Assembly: GCA_020350825.1 (NCBI GenBank)
Contig: CP070724.1
Coordinates: forward strand, 1,236,914-1,300,913
DNA from: Thermoplasmatales archaeon
GTDB lineage: Archaea; Thermoplasmatota; E2; DHVEG-1
DNA: 64,000 nt
Direction: 5' to 3'
Both the position numbers and the translations under genes were made by a program. A model generated the notes under the pieces. It worked only from the letters and a program-made list of their open reading frames with translations. It ran no database searches and had not been told where the DNA came from. Positions within the stretch are counted from its first letter, which is position 1. Each line of letters begins with the position of its first letter. Shown here piece after piece: positions 36,800-45,812 of the stretch.

Positions 36800-37801
36800 T
36801 TATTCTAGAGGGATCATTCTTTTACCAAAAAGCATCCTAAATGAAAAAAGAGGCCAAAGTATAAGTAGTAATATTAAAAATAATGTTGGAAGTATCTTTA
36901 TGTTTTCTATTAGATGACTCATAAGAGTTATAGGGATTAAAAGAAGAGCGAGACCTTCTTGTAATCCCATGTATATAAGCATTTTATCTCTTTTTGACAA
37001 AGGCGTCGATAGGATTTTTATCGTAATATAAAGAAGCGCCAAAGATATAGTAAGAAAATAAATCCCAGGGATTGGAAGTCCAAATATAAATATCGAGGTA
37101 TATCCTAATAGAAACGGTAATGAAACTATCAAAATATGTATTATTTTTAAACCTATTACATATAAACTGAATGCTATAGGGATCCTTAAACTTTTATCAG
37201 ATACTTGTACCCCAAACACCATGGGTGTTGTTCTAATACCTATTTTGGAGTCGTATTCAACGTCTTTTAAGTTTGCAGATACTCCGACGCTAAACAACCA
37301 TTGAATAAATCCAACCGCTGAAATTATTATTGCTAAATATGAAATGTTGTTGGAAACAGTTAATGCCCCAAATATTCCAAAGGTAAAAATCCCAATGCTA
37401 AGTACGTATTCCATGCCAAGGAAGTGTTTACTATATTTATTATACAATGTAATAAACAGAAATGATGTTAATAAAACAAGAAAAGATTGTAGTGAAAAAA
37501 AGATACCAACCACAAGTACTAAAGAAAGGATGAAAGAAGATAAAAAAATGATAAAGACTGTTTTTTGAGAAATACTTCCAGTAGCAAGAGGTCTATTAGA
37601 TACATATTTTGATTTACTATCTACATCAACATCAAAATAATCATTCTGAACAAATGTAAAGATATGAGCTAAGAGACCTATTATAAATAGAATAAATAAA
37701 TGTGGAAGCTTAAATTCACCATTAGCAATCGCACCAAAAACAGGAGTGAAACCTAAAAAAAGCATTCCATATGGTCGAATAAGTTTTAAATAGGATTTCA
37801 T
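36800..37801 (-). CDS. UbiA-family prenyltransferase
   Basis: 333-residue polytopic membrane protein with about eight or nine hydrophobic helices. The two Asp-rich Mg-diphosphate sites are present: NDYFDVDVDSKSK (residues 53-65) and DVEYDSKIGIRTTP (about 178-191). The SNRPLATGSIS segment after motif one is typical of archaeal digeranylgeranylglyceryl-phosphate-synthase-type and quinone/haem prenyltransferases. It moves a polyprenyl group to a membrane acceptor. A GAGGAAAAA Shine-Dalgarno sequence precedes the ATG. Which acceptor is used cannot be told. Confidence 0.87.
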   Translation of the reverse strand: MKSYLKLIRPYGMLFLGFTPVFGAIANGEFKLPHLFILFIIGLLAHIFTFVQNDYFDVDVDSKSKYVSNRPLATGSISQKTVFIIFLSSFILSLVLVVGIFFSLQSFLVLLTSFLFITLYNKYSKHFLGMEYVLSIGIFTFGIFGALTVSNNISYLAIIISAVGFIQWLFSVGVSANLKDVEYDSKIGIRTTPMVFGVQVSDKSLRIPIAFSLYVIGLKIIHILIVSLPFLLGYTSIFIFGLPIPGIYFLTISLALLYITIKILSTPLSKRDKMLIYMGLQEGLALLLIPITLMSHLIENIKILPTLFLILLLILWPLFSFRMLFGKRMIPLE

Positions 37802-38085
37802 TTTTTCCTCTAAGACAAGATAAAAAATGATAATACCCTTTTTTATAATAAATATTCGTATGTAGGGTAGTAATTTTTAATATAAATCCTTTTTTCATAA
37901 GAAAACAAAATAAAAACAACAATATAGCTATTAAAACAACATATACAAAATTCATTCGTTATATTTATTACAATTTTATTTTTATCCAAATAATTTAAAT
38001 CGTTGTTCCATATTAAAGTTAATAGAGGGGGAAAGCGAAATTCTCCTCACCATGACATTAAATCTTTATACTAACATTGAGATAT

Positions 38086-39057
38086 TTATTCTGTTGGCAT
38101 ATAAAGAAATTTGTGATATTTTATTATGTTAAGATGTTTGTAATAACTTATAGCATCGGGAAATTTTCCCATCAAATTTTGCATAATTTGATGGAGTTGA
38201 TTCATGTCTTCTAAATAAAATTCTACTTCCAGATCTGCATCCCCTGTGTAGGTATCTATAAAAATCAAATTAGGGTTAAATTTTATATAATTGATTATTT
38301 TGTTCCTTTGTTTATAATCTTTTAGAAAAATATTCACTCTGAAAATATGATACCCTAATCTTGTAATATCTATATCAGTTCTAAATCCCTGAATGACACC
38401 TGATTGCTTTAATTTTTTAATTTTATATCTTACTGTATGAGTAGTAGACCCTAGTTTTTGAGCAATGTCTGTCATCTGCATCCGTGCGTTTGAAGAAATT
38501 AATTTTAATATTTTGAAATCCATATCGTCAATTTCAACTTGTTTTCCCCTGCCGATGAGTGTAACCTTTTCTCTTTTCTCTTTATCATAATCATTCAATA
38601 ATAGATATGAAGGTGTGTAATACATCTCATTAATAAACAATGATGACGTTTTATCTTGAAAGTAATATCCAAACTTTTTTTGGGTTTCTTGCCACTTATT
38701 ATAAAAATCATTTATATTTTTTATAATCTTGATTACCTTCAAATTAAATATACCTTTAGTTGAGGCAACTAATGTAGAATTTGTATGTTTTACAAAATAA
38801 TCAATGATTTCTTTTTCTATTTTAGGTGTTGTATATTGGTATTTATAGTGAAATCTCATCATTATAAATCCTAATTTATAGATGTCAATTACGGTGTAAA
38901 AATTTTTAATTATGCCCAATTCTTTAAGGCGGCTTATGCGGTAAGAGACGACGGTTTTTGGAAGACCGACTTTTTTACCAATTAGTGAAAATGGCTGTCG
39001 TGAGTTCAAATCCAACTGATATAGTATTTTTCTATCTTTAAAATCAATTTTTTCCAT
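38086..39057 (-). CDS. Double Lrp/AsnC regulator (tandem HTH-RAM units)
   Basis: 323 residues composed of two Lrp-like units. Unit one (about 1-160) has HTH KILYQLDLNSRQPFSLIGKKVGLPKTVVSYRISRLKELGII. Unit two (about 175-320) has HTH KILKLISSNARMQMTDIAQKLGSTTHTVRYKIKKLKQSGVI and an AsnC-type effector domain (FIDTYTGDADLEVEFYLEDMNQLHQIMQNL). The tandem form is unusual compared with the ordinary 150-residue Lrp and could bind DNA as an intramolecular dimer. It is divergent from the secreted LamG/Ig-like protein at 39259, a possible target. Confidence 0.85.
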   Translation of the reverse strand: MEKIDFKDRKILYQLDLNSRQPFSLIGKKVGLPKTVVSYRISRLKELGIIKNFYTVIDIYKLGFIMMRFHYKYQYTTPKIEKEIIDYFVKHTNSTLVASTKGIFNLKVIKIIKNINDFYNKWQETQKKFGYYFQDKTSSLFINEMYYTPSYLLLNDYDKEKREKVTLIGRGKQVEIDDMDFKILKLISSNARMQMTDIAQKLGSTTHTVRYKIKKLKQSGVIQGFRTDIDITRLGYHIFRVNIFLKDYKQRNKIINYIKFNPNLIFIDTYTGDADLEVEFYLEDMNQLHQIMQNLMGKFPDAISYYKHLNIIKYHKFLYMPTE

Positions 39058-39205
39058 TTACCAAACAAAATGATATTTTACATCGACTATTTACAATTTT
39101 GTAGTCATTTTACCTCTTCTCGAGTTTACCAATAAGTATTATACCTTTAAAATAGGTGCAGTTCAATATGATTTTATGATATTTGTTACATTTTTATTTC
39201 CAGCC

Positions 39206-39236
39206 AAACATTTATATTAGGCTAAACGTTTATATT
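39206..39236 (+). promoter_or_regulatory. Tandem promoter-like elements AAACRTTTATATT
   Basis: AAACATTTATATT (39206-39218) and AAACGTTTATATT (39224-39236) are two near-identical 13-mers 18 bases apart, 23-53 bases upstream of the ATG at 39259. They look like an upstream element plus TATA box and a duplicate. The same 13-mer occurs at 55270-55282 before another secreted-protein gene. Confidence 0.5.
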
Positions 39237-39258
39237 CTATATATCCGGGAGGAAAAAA

Positions 39259-40392
39259 ATGGCTAAGAAAATAATAAGCATTTTTGTAATTATGCTGCTA
39301 TTCGTTACTGTTTTTTCAGTAACAGGTACCATAAATGTTGAAAATACTGTTAATATAAAGCCCAAAACAGTTACAACTGATTTAGTCTGGTATGATGACT
39401 TCGATTCCTATGCCAATGGGAGTCCTTTGCATGGACAAGGTGGATGGAAGGGCTGGGACAATAACTCGGCATTTTCTGGATACGTGACAAATAACCAATC
39501 TCGTAGTTCACCTCACTCAGTAGATATTGCCTGGTTCTCGGGTGTGTCTGCGGATATGGTACATGAGTTCTCTGGGGTGAGCTCAGGTAATTGGAATTTT
39601 ACAGCTTGGCAGTACATCCCTAATGATTTCTCTGGAGATACTAGTTTTCTCCTATTAAATACATACGAAGACGGGGGGACCCACAGTAACCCACATTGGT
39701 CTAATGCGATATCGTTTTCTAGTGCGACAGGGATGGTCATATCCTGGGAAGGCGAGGAGTTACCGATTATATTTGACCAATGGGTTGAGATACGCATTGC
39801 TATAGATTTTGAAGCAGATATGCAAACGATTTACTACGGTGGTGCGGAGCTGATTACGAAAAGCTGGACTGCAGGAATAGAACCTGGTGGTGCGAAAAAT
39901 CTCGCCTGTGTAGACTTGTATGCTGGAAACGCATTGTCTACCTCTGTATACTATGACGATCTATCTCTTGAAGGGGAGGTTGGTGATGATCCTGTTTTAT
40001 TATGTGAGGGCGATCTTCACTTTGGAAATGTATCAGCAGGTGCAACTTTAGAAGATAGTTTTACTGTTGAAAATGTTGGTGGCGGATTACTAGATTGGGA
40101 AATTACGAAAGAGCCAAGTTGGGGAACTTGGACTTTTGATCCTGAGTCCGGTGACGATTTGCCACCTGGAGCTCCCGTGACGGTACAAGTAACAGTTGTT
40201 GCACCTAAAGAAAAAGACGATTGGATTTCAACAATAACAGTAACAAACTTGGAAGATCCTGAAAATACCTGCACAATAGATGTGTCAATGACAACACCAA
40301 GGAGCCAGCTATTTTTAATTCTACAATTTCTCGAGAGACTTATCCAGCGATTTCCTGTGTTAGAACTGATGCTCTCATATCTACTAGGATAA
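39259..40392 (+). CDS. Secreted LamG-like protein with Ig-like and terminal helix domain
   Basis: 377 residues, signal peptide MAKKIISIFVIMLLFVTVFSVTG. A concanavalin/LamG-like domain (about 43-240; YDDFDSYANGSPL, WVEIRIAIDFEADMQTIYYGG, VYYDDLSLEG) is followed by an Ig-like domain (about 247-345; [60 protein letters not shown]). The last 30 residues form an amphipathic helix (FLERLIQRFPVLELMLSYLL). The C-terminal 130 residues are clearly homologous to those of the C1A protease at 34492. Probably a cell-surface carbohydrate-binding protein. A GGGAGG Shine-Dalgarno sequence precedes the ATG. Confidence 0.78.
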   Translation: MAKKIISIFVIMLLFVTVFSVTGTINVENTVNIKPKTVTTDLVWYDDFDSYANGSPLHGQGGWKGWDNNSAFSGYVTNNQSRSSPHSVDIAWFSGVSADMVHEFSGVSSGNWNFTAWQYIPNDFSGDTSFLLLNTYEDGGTHSNPHWSNAISFSSATGMVISWEGEELPIIFDQWVEIRIAIDFEADMQTIYYGGAELITKSWTAGIEPGGAKNLACVDLYAGNALSTSVYYDDLSLEGEVGDDPVLLCEGDLHFGNVSAGATLEDSFTVENVGGGLLDWEITKEPSWGTWTFDPESGDDLPPGAPVTVQVTVVAPKEKDDWISTITVTNLEDPENTCTIDVSMTTPRSQLFLILQFLERLIQRFPVLELMLSYLLG

Positions 40393-40410
40393 AACCATAA
40401 AATCTTATCC

Positions 40411-40428
40411 CTCTTTTTTTCTTTTTTT
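40411..40428 (+). terminator. Double T-tract terminator
   Basis: CTCTTTTTTTCTTTTTTT begins about 20 bases after the stop of the LamG/Ig-like gene. Typical of archaeal T-tract termination. Confidence 0.5.
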
Positions 40429-40870
40429 AATCATCCAAAAGGCTAAAACATCCTAAAATCGATTATTTTCGGCAATTGACGAACAAGATTATGGTATTAT
40501 TTAAGTAATCCTTAAATGTATAATTATATGTTGGAACGGAGGAAGGGTTTCTAAATCCACGTTTTCTTCATACATATCCCCCAGTAATCCCCCTTCCTTC
40601 CAAAATATCCCCCTTAATTATTATAATACTCAGCCATAATACCTTTTAACCTTTAATTAACAGTATATTTTATTTGGTAGAATAAGATGAAATTAGCAAT
40701 AAAACCAAGGTCCTATTTTAATTATATAAGATTATACATAATCTGCCTTATGCTCATACTTATGAAAAAATTATTACTCAATATTTACTGCCAATTTTGG
40801 TTTTTAGCTCAGAAAGGCTTTGACCTTAAGCTTATTGTGACCTAAAAGTCAAAGACAACAAGATAAAAAC
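40429..40870. other. Intergenic region before transposase relic
   Basis: About 440 bases without a supported gene. Short frames rich in hydrophobic residues occur after 40687 (KLAIKPRSYFNYIRLYIICL), interrupted by stops. They may be the 5' part of the eroded transposase recognised at 40871-41079, but I cannot align them. A polypyrimidine patch (CCCCCTTCC-like) occurs near 40588-40615. Confidence 0.3.
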
Positions 40871-41079
40871 TATGGACAATCACAAGCTGAATACCAAGGT
40901 TGTTCAGGACAAAAAACACTTAATAAAATACCTATCCACACTGTTACAGCAGCTTAAGATTCTAATATTGGAAGGACACAGATTGTATTACAACCTCATT
41001 AAACCACATTCAACATATAACGTTAAAACACCATTAGAATAATCAGGAATAACAATTGAAGAAAAATAAGTGGTTAACA
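40871..41079 (+). pseudogene. Eroded IS transposase C-terminus
   Basis: The + frame reads KLNTKVVQDKKHLIKYL, then LILEGHRLYYNLIKPH, STYNVKTPLE, a stop codon, and SGITIEEK. This matches the end of DDE transposases of IS elements common in archaea (EGxRIYYNFIRPHxxLxGKTPAExAGI). The internal stop, the changed motif residues and the absence of a recognisable catalytic core upstream show a decayed copy. No terminal inverted repeats were identified. It marks a past insertion just upstream of the propeller/sulfatase gene pair. Confidence 0.6.
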
Positions 41080-41233
41080 CTTTTGAGAAACACAGTTAAG
41101 TATATTTTCTTCTAATTTTCTCATTTTCTATATAAACCTTTACAAATTCCTGATTAGAAATCATTTAATAAGATTTATGTGTTATATTAATCAATAAAAA
41201 ATAAGAATTACACTTTGGAGATAATGGTATTTA

Positions 41234-42460
41234 ATGCAAAATTGGGAACGTGTTGTTAATCAAGGATTTGGAGATAATAATAATGTTTATGCTTGGTCAA
41301 TAAAGGAATATAAAAAATATTTATATATAGGCACATTAAATAGTATGGGTTGCCAAATTTATAGATCAAAAACTGGTGATTTTGGAACTTGGGAAAAGAT
41401 AAGTATTGACGGTTTTGATAAAAATGCAATATCAGCTGGGGTTAGAAATATGTGTGTTTATCAAAATCTTTTATGGGTAGTTACAGGTTCATGGTATCAT
41501 GGAGCTCAAGTATGGGTAACAAATGGTGAGATTTCTGATAAAAATGGGATCCTAAAATGGAAAAAAGCAAGTGAAAATGGATTTGGTTATGGAAGTGATA
41601 TTCCAACAATTCGATCGATTTGTATTTATAAAGATAAGCTCTACGTTGGAACACGTAGTAAGGATTTCGCAAGAATTTATAGATATGATGGTCTAAATAG
41701 TTTTGAAGAAATTAATCCTAATAAATGGATTTGTATAAATAAGGATTGGATGGATAATAAAGAACACAATCCACATTTGAAACTTGCAGGTCAAATGATA
41801 GTATATAATACATCTCCTGGAAAAGAATATCTTTATGTCGGAGTGTATATTGATGCAATTCCACTTATTTATCAATTCATGGAGGAACCTTCACTTAAAA
41901 ATTTTTTAAATATTATTAGACTTATATTTTTAAAATGTGAAATTTGGAGATATGATGGAAATTATTGGGAAAAAGTAATTAAAAATGGATATGGTAAATT
42001 AAATGTTATGTCATTATCTGCACGAATATTAAATGGTTCATTATATTATGGAACATTTAACATGGCAGGTGCTGAAATTTGGAAGACATCAAACGGAATA
42101 AAGTGGAAACGAGTTGTTAAGAGAGGTTTTAGAAAACCTTTTAATCTTTCAGTTTGGGGGATGCAGATATATAATAATAAAATTGTTGTTGGCATAAATA
42201 ATCCATTGATGGGTTGTCAAGTATGGGCAAGTACAACAGATAATCCTAACTCAAATAAAGATTTTGAACAAATTAGTAACTATGGAATGAATAGTAACAT
42301 AATTAAAAATTTTTTACGATTTAAGAAACAGGATGGGATACAGGAATTAGAATCATTCAAAGGTTCATTATATATTGGAACTGCTTCTTGGATGTCATAT
42401 GCCTTGAAGAAAAAAAGTTCTGGATGTGAAGTTTGGAGAATTTCAAATATCTTAGAATAA
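41234..42460 (+). CDS. Repeat beta-propeller protein without signal peptide
   Basis: 408 residues made of the same blades as the secreted protein at 11643: GFGDNNNVYAWSIKEYKKYLYIGTLNSMGCQIYR, VRNMCVYQNLLWVVTG, IYRYDG, CEIWRYDGNYWEKVIKNGYG and GCEVWRISN. A shorter hydrophobic insert (IPLIYQFMEEPSLKNFLNIIRLIFLK) stands where the homologue has its amphipathic insert. There is no signal peptide and a stop codon closes the frame just upstream, so the ATG at 41234 is the only start. Either the protein is cytoplasmic or its 5' end was lost. It is followed 15 bases later by a sulfatase-like gene, suggesting an operon. Codon use is very AT-rich. Confidence 0.68.
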   Translation: MQNWERVVNQGFGDNNNVYAWSIKEYKKYLYIGTLNSMGCQIYRSKTGDFGTWEKISIDGFDKNAISAGVRNMCVYQNLLWVVTGSWYHGAQVWVTNGEISDKNGILKWKKASENGFGYGSDIPTIRSICIYKDKLYVGTRSKDFARIYRYDGLNSFEEINPNKWICINKDWMDNKEHNPHLKLAGQMIVYNTSPGKEYLYVGVYIDAIPLIYQFMEEPSLKNFLNIIRLIFLKCEIWRYDGNYWEKVIKNGYGKLNVMSLSARILNGSLYYGTFNMAGAEIWKTSNGIKWKRVVKRGFRKPFNLSVWGMQIYNNKIVVGINNPLMGCQVWASTTDNPNSNKDFEQISNYGMNSNIIKNFLRFKKQDGIQELESFKGSLYIGTASWMSYALKKKSSGCEVWRISNILE

Positions 42461-42475
42461 ATAGAGGTATATATA

Positions 42476-43816
42476 GTGATTAAAGAATTAAACATTGATA
42501 AAAACATAATTTTAATCACAATCGATTGTCTCAGAGCAGATCATTTACATTGCATGGGGTATAAAAAAAATATTACTCCAAATATAGATAAAATGGCAAA
42601 AAATGGAATTTTATTTACTAATGCATTTTCAAATGCACCTTACACTCCATATTCAATCCCATCATTTATCGTATCTCGGATACCACCTATAGATAAAGAA
42701 ATCAAAGAAACCATAGGACTTGTTCTAAAAAATAATGGATATTATACTGCAGCGTTCAATCCAAATGCAATAATTTTTTCTGATACATTTGAAGGGTGCA
42801 ATATATCTAATGGATTTGATGTTTATGATATGATGTTGAACTATAGAATGCGATTTAGTTTAATAATTGGATGTATAAGACAAAGAATGATGAAATATCT
42901 TAATAGTTCATTCAAGAGTAATACTCCTATTTTTAAAATTATTTATAATATGTATAGTAAAATTATTCGGAAATTTCCAAATATACTATATCCAAAAGAA
43001 CATTTAATTATTCCTAATGCGGAGTCAATTAACACTGAAGCAATTAGTTGGATTAAAAATCAGAAAGGAAATTTTTTTCTATGGTTGCATTACATGGATG
43101 TTCATGAGCCTTATGCGCCCAGGAATTATAATAATCAAAATGAATTATTGTATCTTATCACTAAATATCGTGATTTTCCAAATATGATCACTGAAAAAGA
43201 AAGAGAAATATTAATCAATTTATATGACCTTGAAATTTTGTATGTAGATAACCAAATTAACAATCTTATAGAAAAATTAAAGGAAGAAAATTGTTTGAAG
43301 AACAGTATAATAATTATTACATCTGATCATGGAGAAGAATTTGGTGAACACGGTGCTTTTGGTCATGGAGGTAGTTTTAAAGCGCATCTTTATGATGAGT
43401 GTATACATGTTCCATTAATTATATATGGGCTTGAAAAGAAGGGAATGGTAATTGAAAGACAGGTTCAACTATTAGATTTATCACCCACAATCTGTGAGAT
43501 ATTGAATATTCCAATTCCTCATATTTATCTTGGGAAAAGTTTGTTTAATGATTCTGATGGGGGGATAATTGTTAATTCCGAGTTTGACATAGCATATCGA
43601 ACAAAAAATTATAAACTCATTATCCGAAAAACAGATGGTGAAAATAATGAGCTTTATGATTTAAAAAATGACCCTAATGAATTTATAAATATATATTTCA
43701 ATAATAAAATATTAAAAAATTTAGAATCAGACATGATAAAATTATTGAACAATTATAACAAGAAAATAAAACTCGGAATAACGAGATCTATCAAAAATAT
43801 AATTCTTAATCGTTGA
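42476..43816 (+). CDS. Sulfatase/alkaline-phosphatase superfamily hydrolase
   Basis: 446 residues, GTG start behind GAGGT. N-terminal metal-binding strand IILITIDCLRADHLHCMGY, ITPNIDKMAKNGILFTNAFSNAPYTPYSIPSF, WLHYMDVHEPY, and ITSDHGEEFGEHGAFGHGG with D and H metal ligands. The C/S-x-P-x-R sequence needed for formylglycine in true sulfatases is absent; the nucleophile position reads APYTPYS, so a Thr or Ser nucleophile as in phosphoglycerol or phosphoethanolamine transferases is likely. No signal peptide and no transmembrane segment is evident, unlike LtaS. It may modify or hydrolyse a phospho- or sulfo-group on a glycan or lipid. Confidence 0.8.
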   Translation: MIKELNIDKNIILITIDCLRADHLHCMGYKKNITPNIDKMAKNGILFTNAFSNAPYTPYSIPSFIVSRIPPIDKEIKETIGLVLKNNGYYTAAFNPNAIIFSDTFEGCNISNGFDVYDMMLNYRMRFSLIIGCIRQRMMKYLNSSFKSNTPIFKIIYNMYSKIIRKFPNILYPKEHLIIPNAESINTEAISWIKNQKGNFFLWLHYMDVHEPYAPRNYNNQNELLYLITKYRDFPNMITEKEREILINLYDLEILYVDNQINNLIEKLKEENCLKNSIIIITSDHGEEFGEHGAFGHGGSFKAHLYDECIHVPLIIYGLEKKGMVIERQVQLLDLSPTICEILNIPIPHIYLGKSLFNDSDGGIIVNSEFDIAYRTKNYKLIIRKTDGENNELYDLKNDPNEFINIYFNNKILKNLESDMIKLLNNYNKKIKLGITRSIKNIILNR

Positions 43817-44086
43817 TTTTATTAATGATGTCTACAGCATTTTGAACCTGCTCTGCTCTCCTTATTCTACTTGAGAAGTGTATATTGGCTTGTTCTCCAT
43901 GCCCTAAATAATCTGTGGTTATATCCTGTTGCCTTGTTCTGTTGCTCTCTGGCTTCTCATGTTATATAATGGAGAATTTAGAGCAGATGTCGACTTGACA
44001 CTACCATAACTAACAACAGAAGTAAATGATACTCCAATGAGGATGGTAAATCCTATTATACATCCAATGAGTATTTTCTTATTCAT
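43806..44086 (-). pseudogene. Frameshifted small exported protein
   Basis: The ATG at 44086 with a GGGGGAAAGG Shine-Dalgarno sequence opens MNKKILIGCIIGFTILIGVSFTSVVSYGS, a signal peptide or N-terminal membrane anchor. It continues VKSTSALNSPLYNMRSQRATEQGNRI and meets a stop at 43919-43921. In another frame the sequence goes on immediately: TTDYLGHGEQANIHFSSRIRRAEQVQ, then NAVDIINKIND and a stop at 43806. The switch falls in a short ATATA run, so either a two-base gain, a one-base loss or an assembly error broke the gene. The reconstituted product would have about 93 residues. Function unknown. Confidence 0.6.
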
Positions 44087-44203
44087 AGCCTTTCCCCCTC
44101 TATGTATTAATAATGCACTTCTGATATATTTGTTTATCCCTGCTAGAAGATAGCATTTATATATCATAACCTCTATGTGAATAGATAGGGGGAGATATAT
44201 AAG

Positions 44204-45634
44204 GTGAAATTCCTTTTAGTCAGAGCAGGAGATTTGAAAGATAATATTAGGTTATTTGCTCCATCAACTCACCCACCGTTAGGTTTACTCAATTTGGGAG
44301 CAGTATTAGAACAAGATGGTCATGATGTTGAAATTCTAGATTTTTTTATGGAAAATATATCAAGAGAACAACTGGGAAATGCTCTGATGTCATCAGATGC
44401 TGTAGGTATGTCATTCTATACTGCTCATTTATCATCAGCCATGGATATTTCCAGGATGATTAAAGATGTAAATCCTGATATTCCATTAATTATTGGTGGG
44501 CCACATTGTATCTTTGTTAAAGAACGTTCTCTATTGGATATTCCCCATGCAGATATTAGTGTTATTAGTGAGGGAGAACAAGTAATCGTTGACATAGTGA
44601 GATATTTAGAGGGGAGAAAAAAATTAGCTGATATACACGGTGTCTTTTATAGGGATAATAATCGTATTAAAAAAGGTAAAACTCTTGAGATAATTGAAGA
44701 TTTAGATTCTCTTTATTTTCCAGCACGTCATCTCGTTGATAAATATGATTATGGTAGTTTTCCTTTCGGCCTTCAACTTAAGAAGAAGGTGACTGCTATG
44801 ATAACAAGTAGAGGTTGCCCGTTTAACTGCCGATTTTGTCCAAAATATGATAATATAATTGATGGCTGGGGATTTAGACAAAGATCAGCAGAGAATATTT
44901 TACAGGAGTTTGAAGATATTGATGATAAATATGGTTCGGTATTAATTGTTGATGATAATTTCCTTGTTGATAAAAAACGAGCTCTTAGGATATTTGATGG
45001 GCTTATTGATATGGGAACGGAAGTTGAATTATTTATTGATGGGGCACGGGTTGATTCAGCAGATAAGAAGCTTTATCAGAAAATGAAAAAAGCTGGTGTT
45101 AAATATATATACTATGGGCTTGAATCAGGTAATCAAGAGGTTCTTGATTTTTATAACAAGAAAACAACTTTATCGCAAATTAGAAAAGCGATAAATCTTA
45201 GTAGAAAAATGAATTTTATAACAATGGGTAATTTTATATTTGGAGCGCCTATTGAAAAAAAAGAGCACATCGAAAGAACAATAAAATTTGCCTGTTCTTT
45301 ACCGTTGGATGTTGTTACTTTTCAACCATTAGCTTACTTGTATAGGTCTCAGTTATGGAATGATGCAGTAGAAAGGGACATAATATCAAAAGATACCCTT
45401 TTCGTGTTTGCTGATTCAGAGAAAGGACTTGGAAATTTACCTGGGAAAGAACTTAAAGAGTATTCAAATATTGCTTTTCAACGTTTTTACCTCAGATCCA
45501 CATATATTTTTAGCCAAATTTATAGAAGTATATTACGAAATGACTATAATTTATTGATTAATGGATTAAAGTTTCTTTTATGGCTAAAAAGAAATAGATA
45601 TAGGTGGCCCAAACAGAATCCTCAGACTCATTAA
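44204..45634 (+). CDS. B12-binding-domain radical SAM protein
   Basis: 476 residues, GTG start behind GGGGGAG. An N-terminal cobalamin-binding-type Rossmann domain (about 1-150; PLGLLNLGAVLEQDGHDVEILD, IIGGPHCIF) is followed by a radical SAM domain with C205, C209 and C212 in SRGCPFNCRFCPKY, then YYGLESGNQEVLDFYNKKTT. The C-terminal 80 residues are basic and helical. Family members methylate or rearrange unactivated carbons, for example in lipid or cofactor synthesis. The classical base-off DxHxxG motif is not seen, so cobalamin may bind base-off without a protein ligand or not at all. It is monocistronic and divergent from the frameshifted gene. Confidence 0.88.
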   Translation: MKFLLVRAGDLKDNIRLFAPSTHPPLGLLNLGAVLEQDGHDVEILDFFMENISREQLGNALMSSDAVGMSFYTAHLSSAMDISRMIKDVNPDIPLIIGGPHCIFVKERSLLDIPHADISVISEGEQVIVDIVRYLEGRKKLADIHGVFYRDNNRIKKGKTLEIIEDLDSLYFPARHLVDKYDYGSFPFGLQLKKKVTAMITSRGCPFNCRFCPKYDNIIDGWGFRQRSAENILQEFEDIDDKYGSVLIVDDNFLVDKKRALRIFDGLIDMGTEVELFIDGARVDSADKKLYQKMKKAGVKYIYYGLESGNQEVLDFYNKKTTLSQIRKAINLSRKMNFITMGNFIFGAPIEKKEHIERTIKFACSLPLDVVTFQPLAYLYRSQLWNDAVERDIISKDTLFVFADSEKGLGNLPGKELKEYSNIAFQRFYLRSTYIFSQIYRSILRNDYNLLINGLKFLLWLKRNRYRWPKQNPQTH

Positions 45635-45812
45635 TTTGAAAATAACTATTAGTATAGATTAAAGTGGTAATTGCATGTTTATATGAAAAAACCTTGTTGA
45701 AAATTTTATTCTGTTCAAGAGCGATGATATGAACATGTTCTTACATACATAATAATGGTTATGTTCTAGACGTAATCAAATTTAAGTAATCAAAAAGTAT
45801 ACCTAAACAAGG

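Noticed and set aside
37722..37955. 77-residue frame with a hydrophobic N-terminus overlapping the start of the UbiA gene
   Set aside because: It overlaps the coding start of a clear gene by about 80 bases, its second half lacks protein-like composition, and no ribosome site is seen.
38995..39020. GAGTTCAAATCC resembling a tRNA T-loop
   Set aside because: It lies inside the Lrp gene, encodes a normal HTH segment, and no acceptor or anticodon stem can be folded around it.
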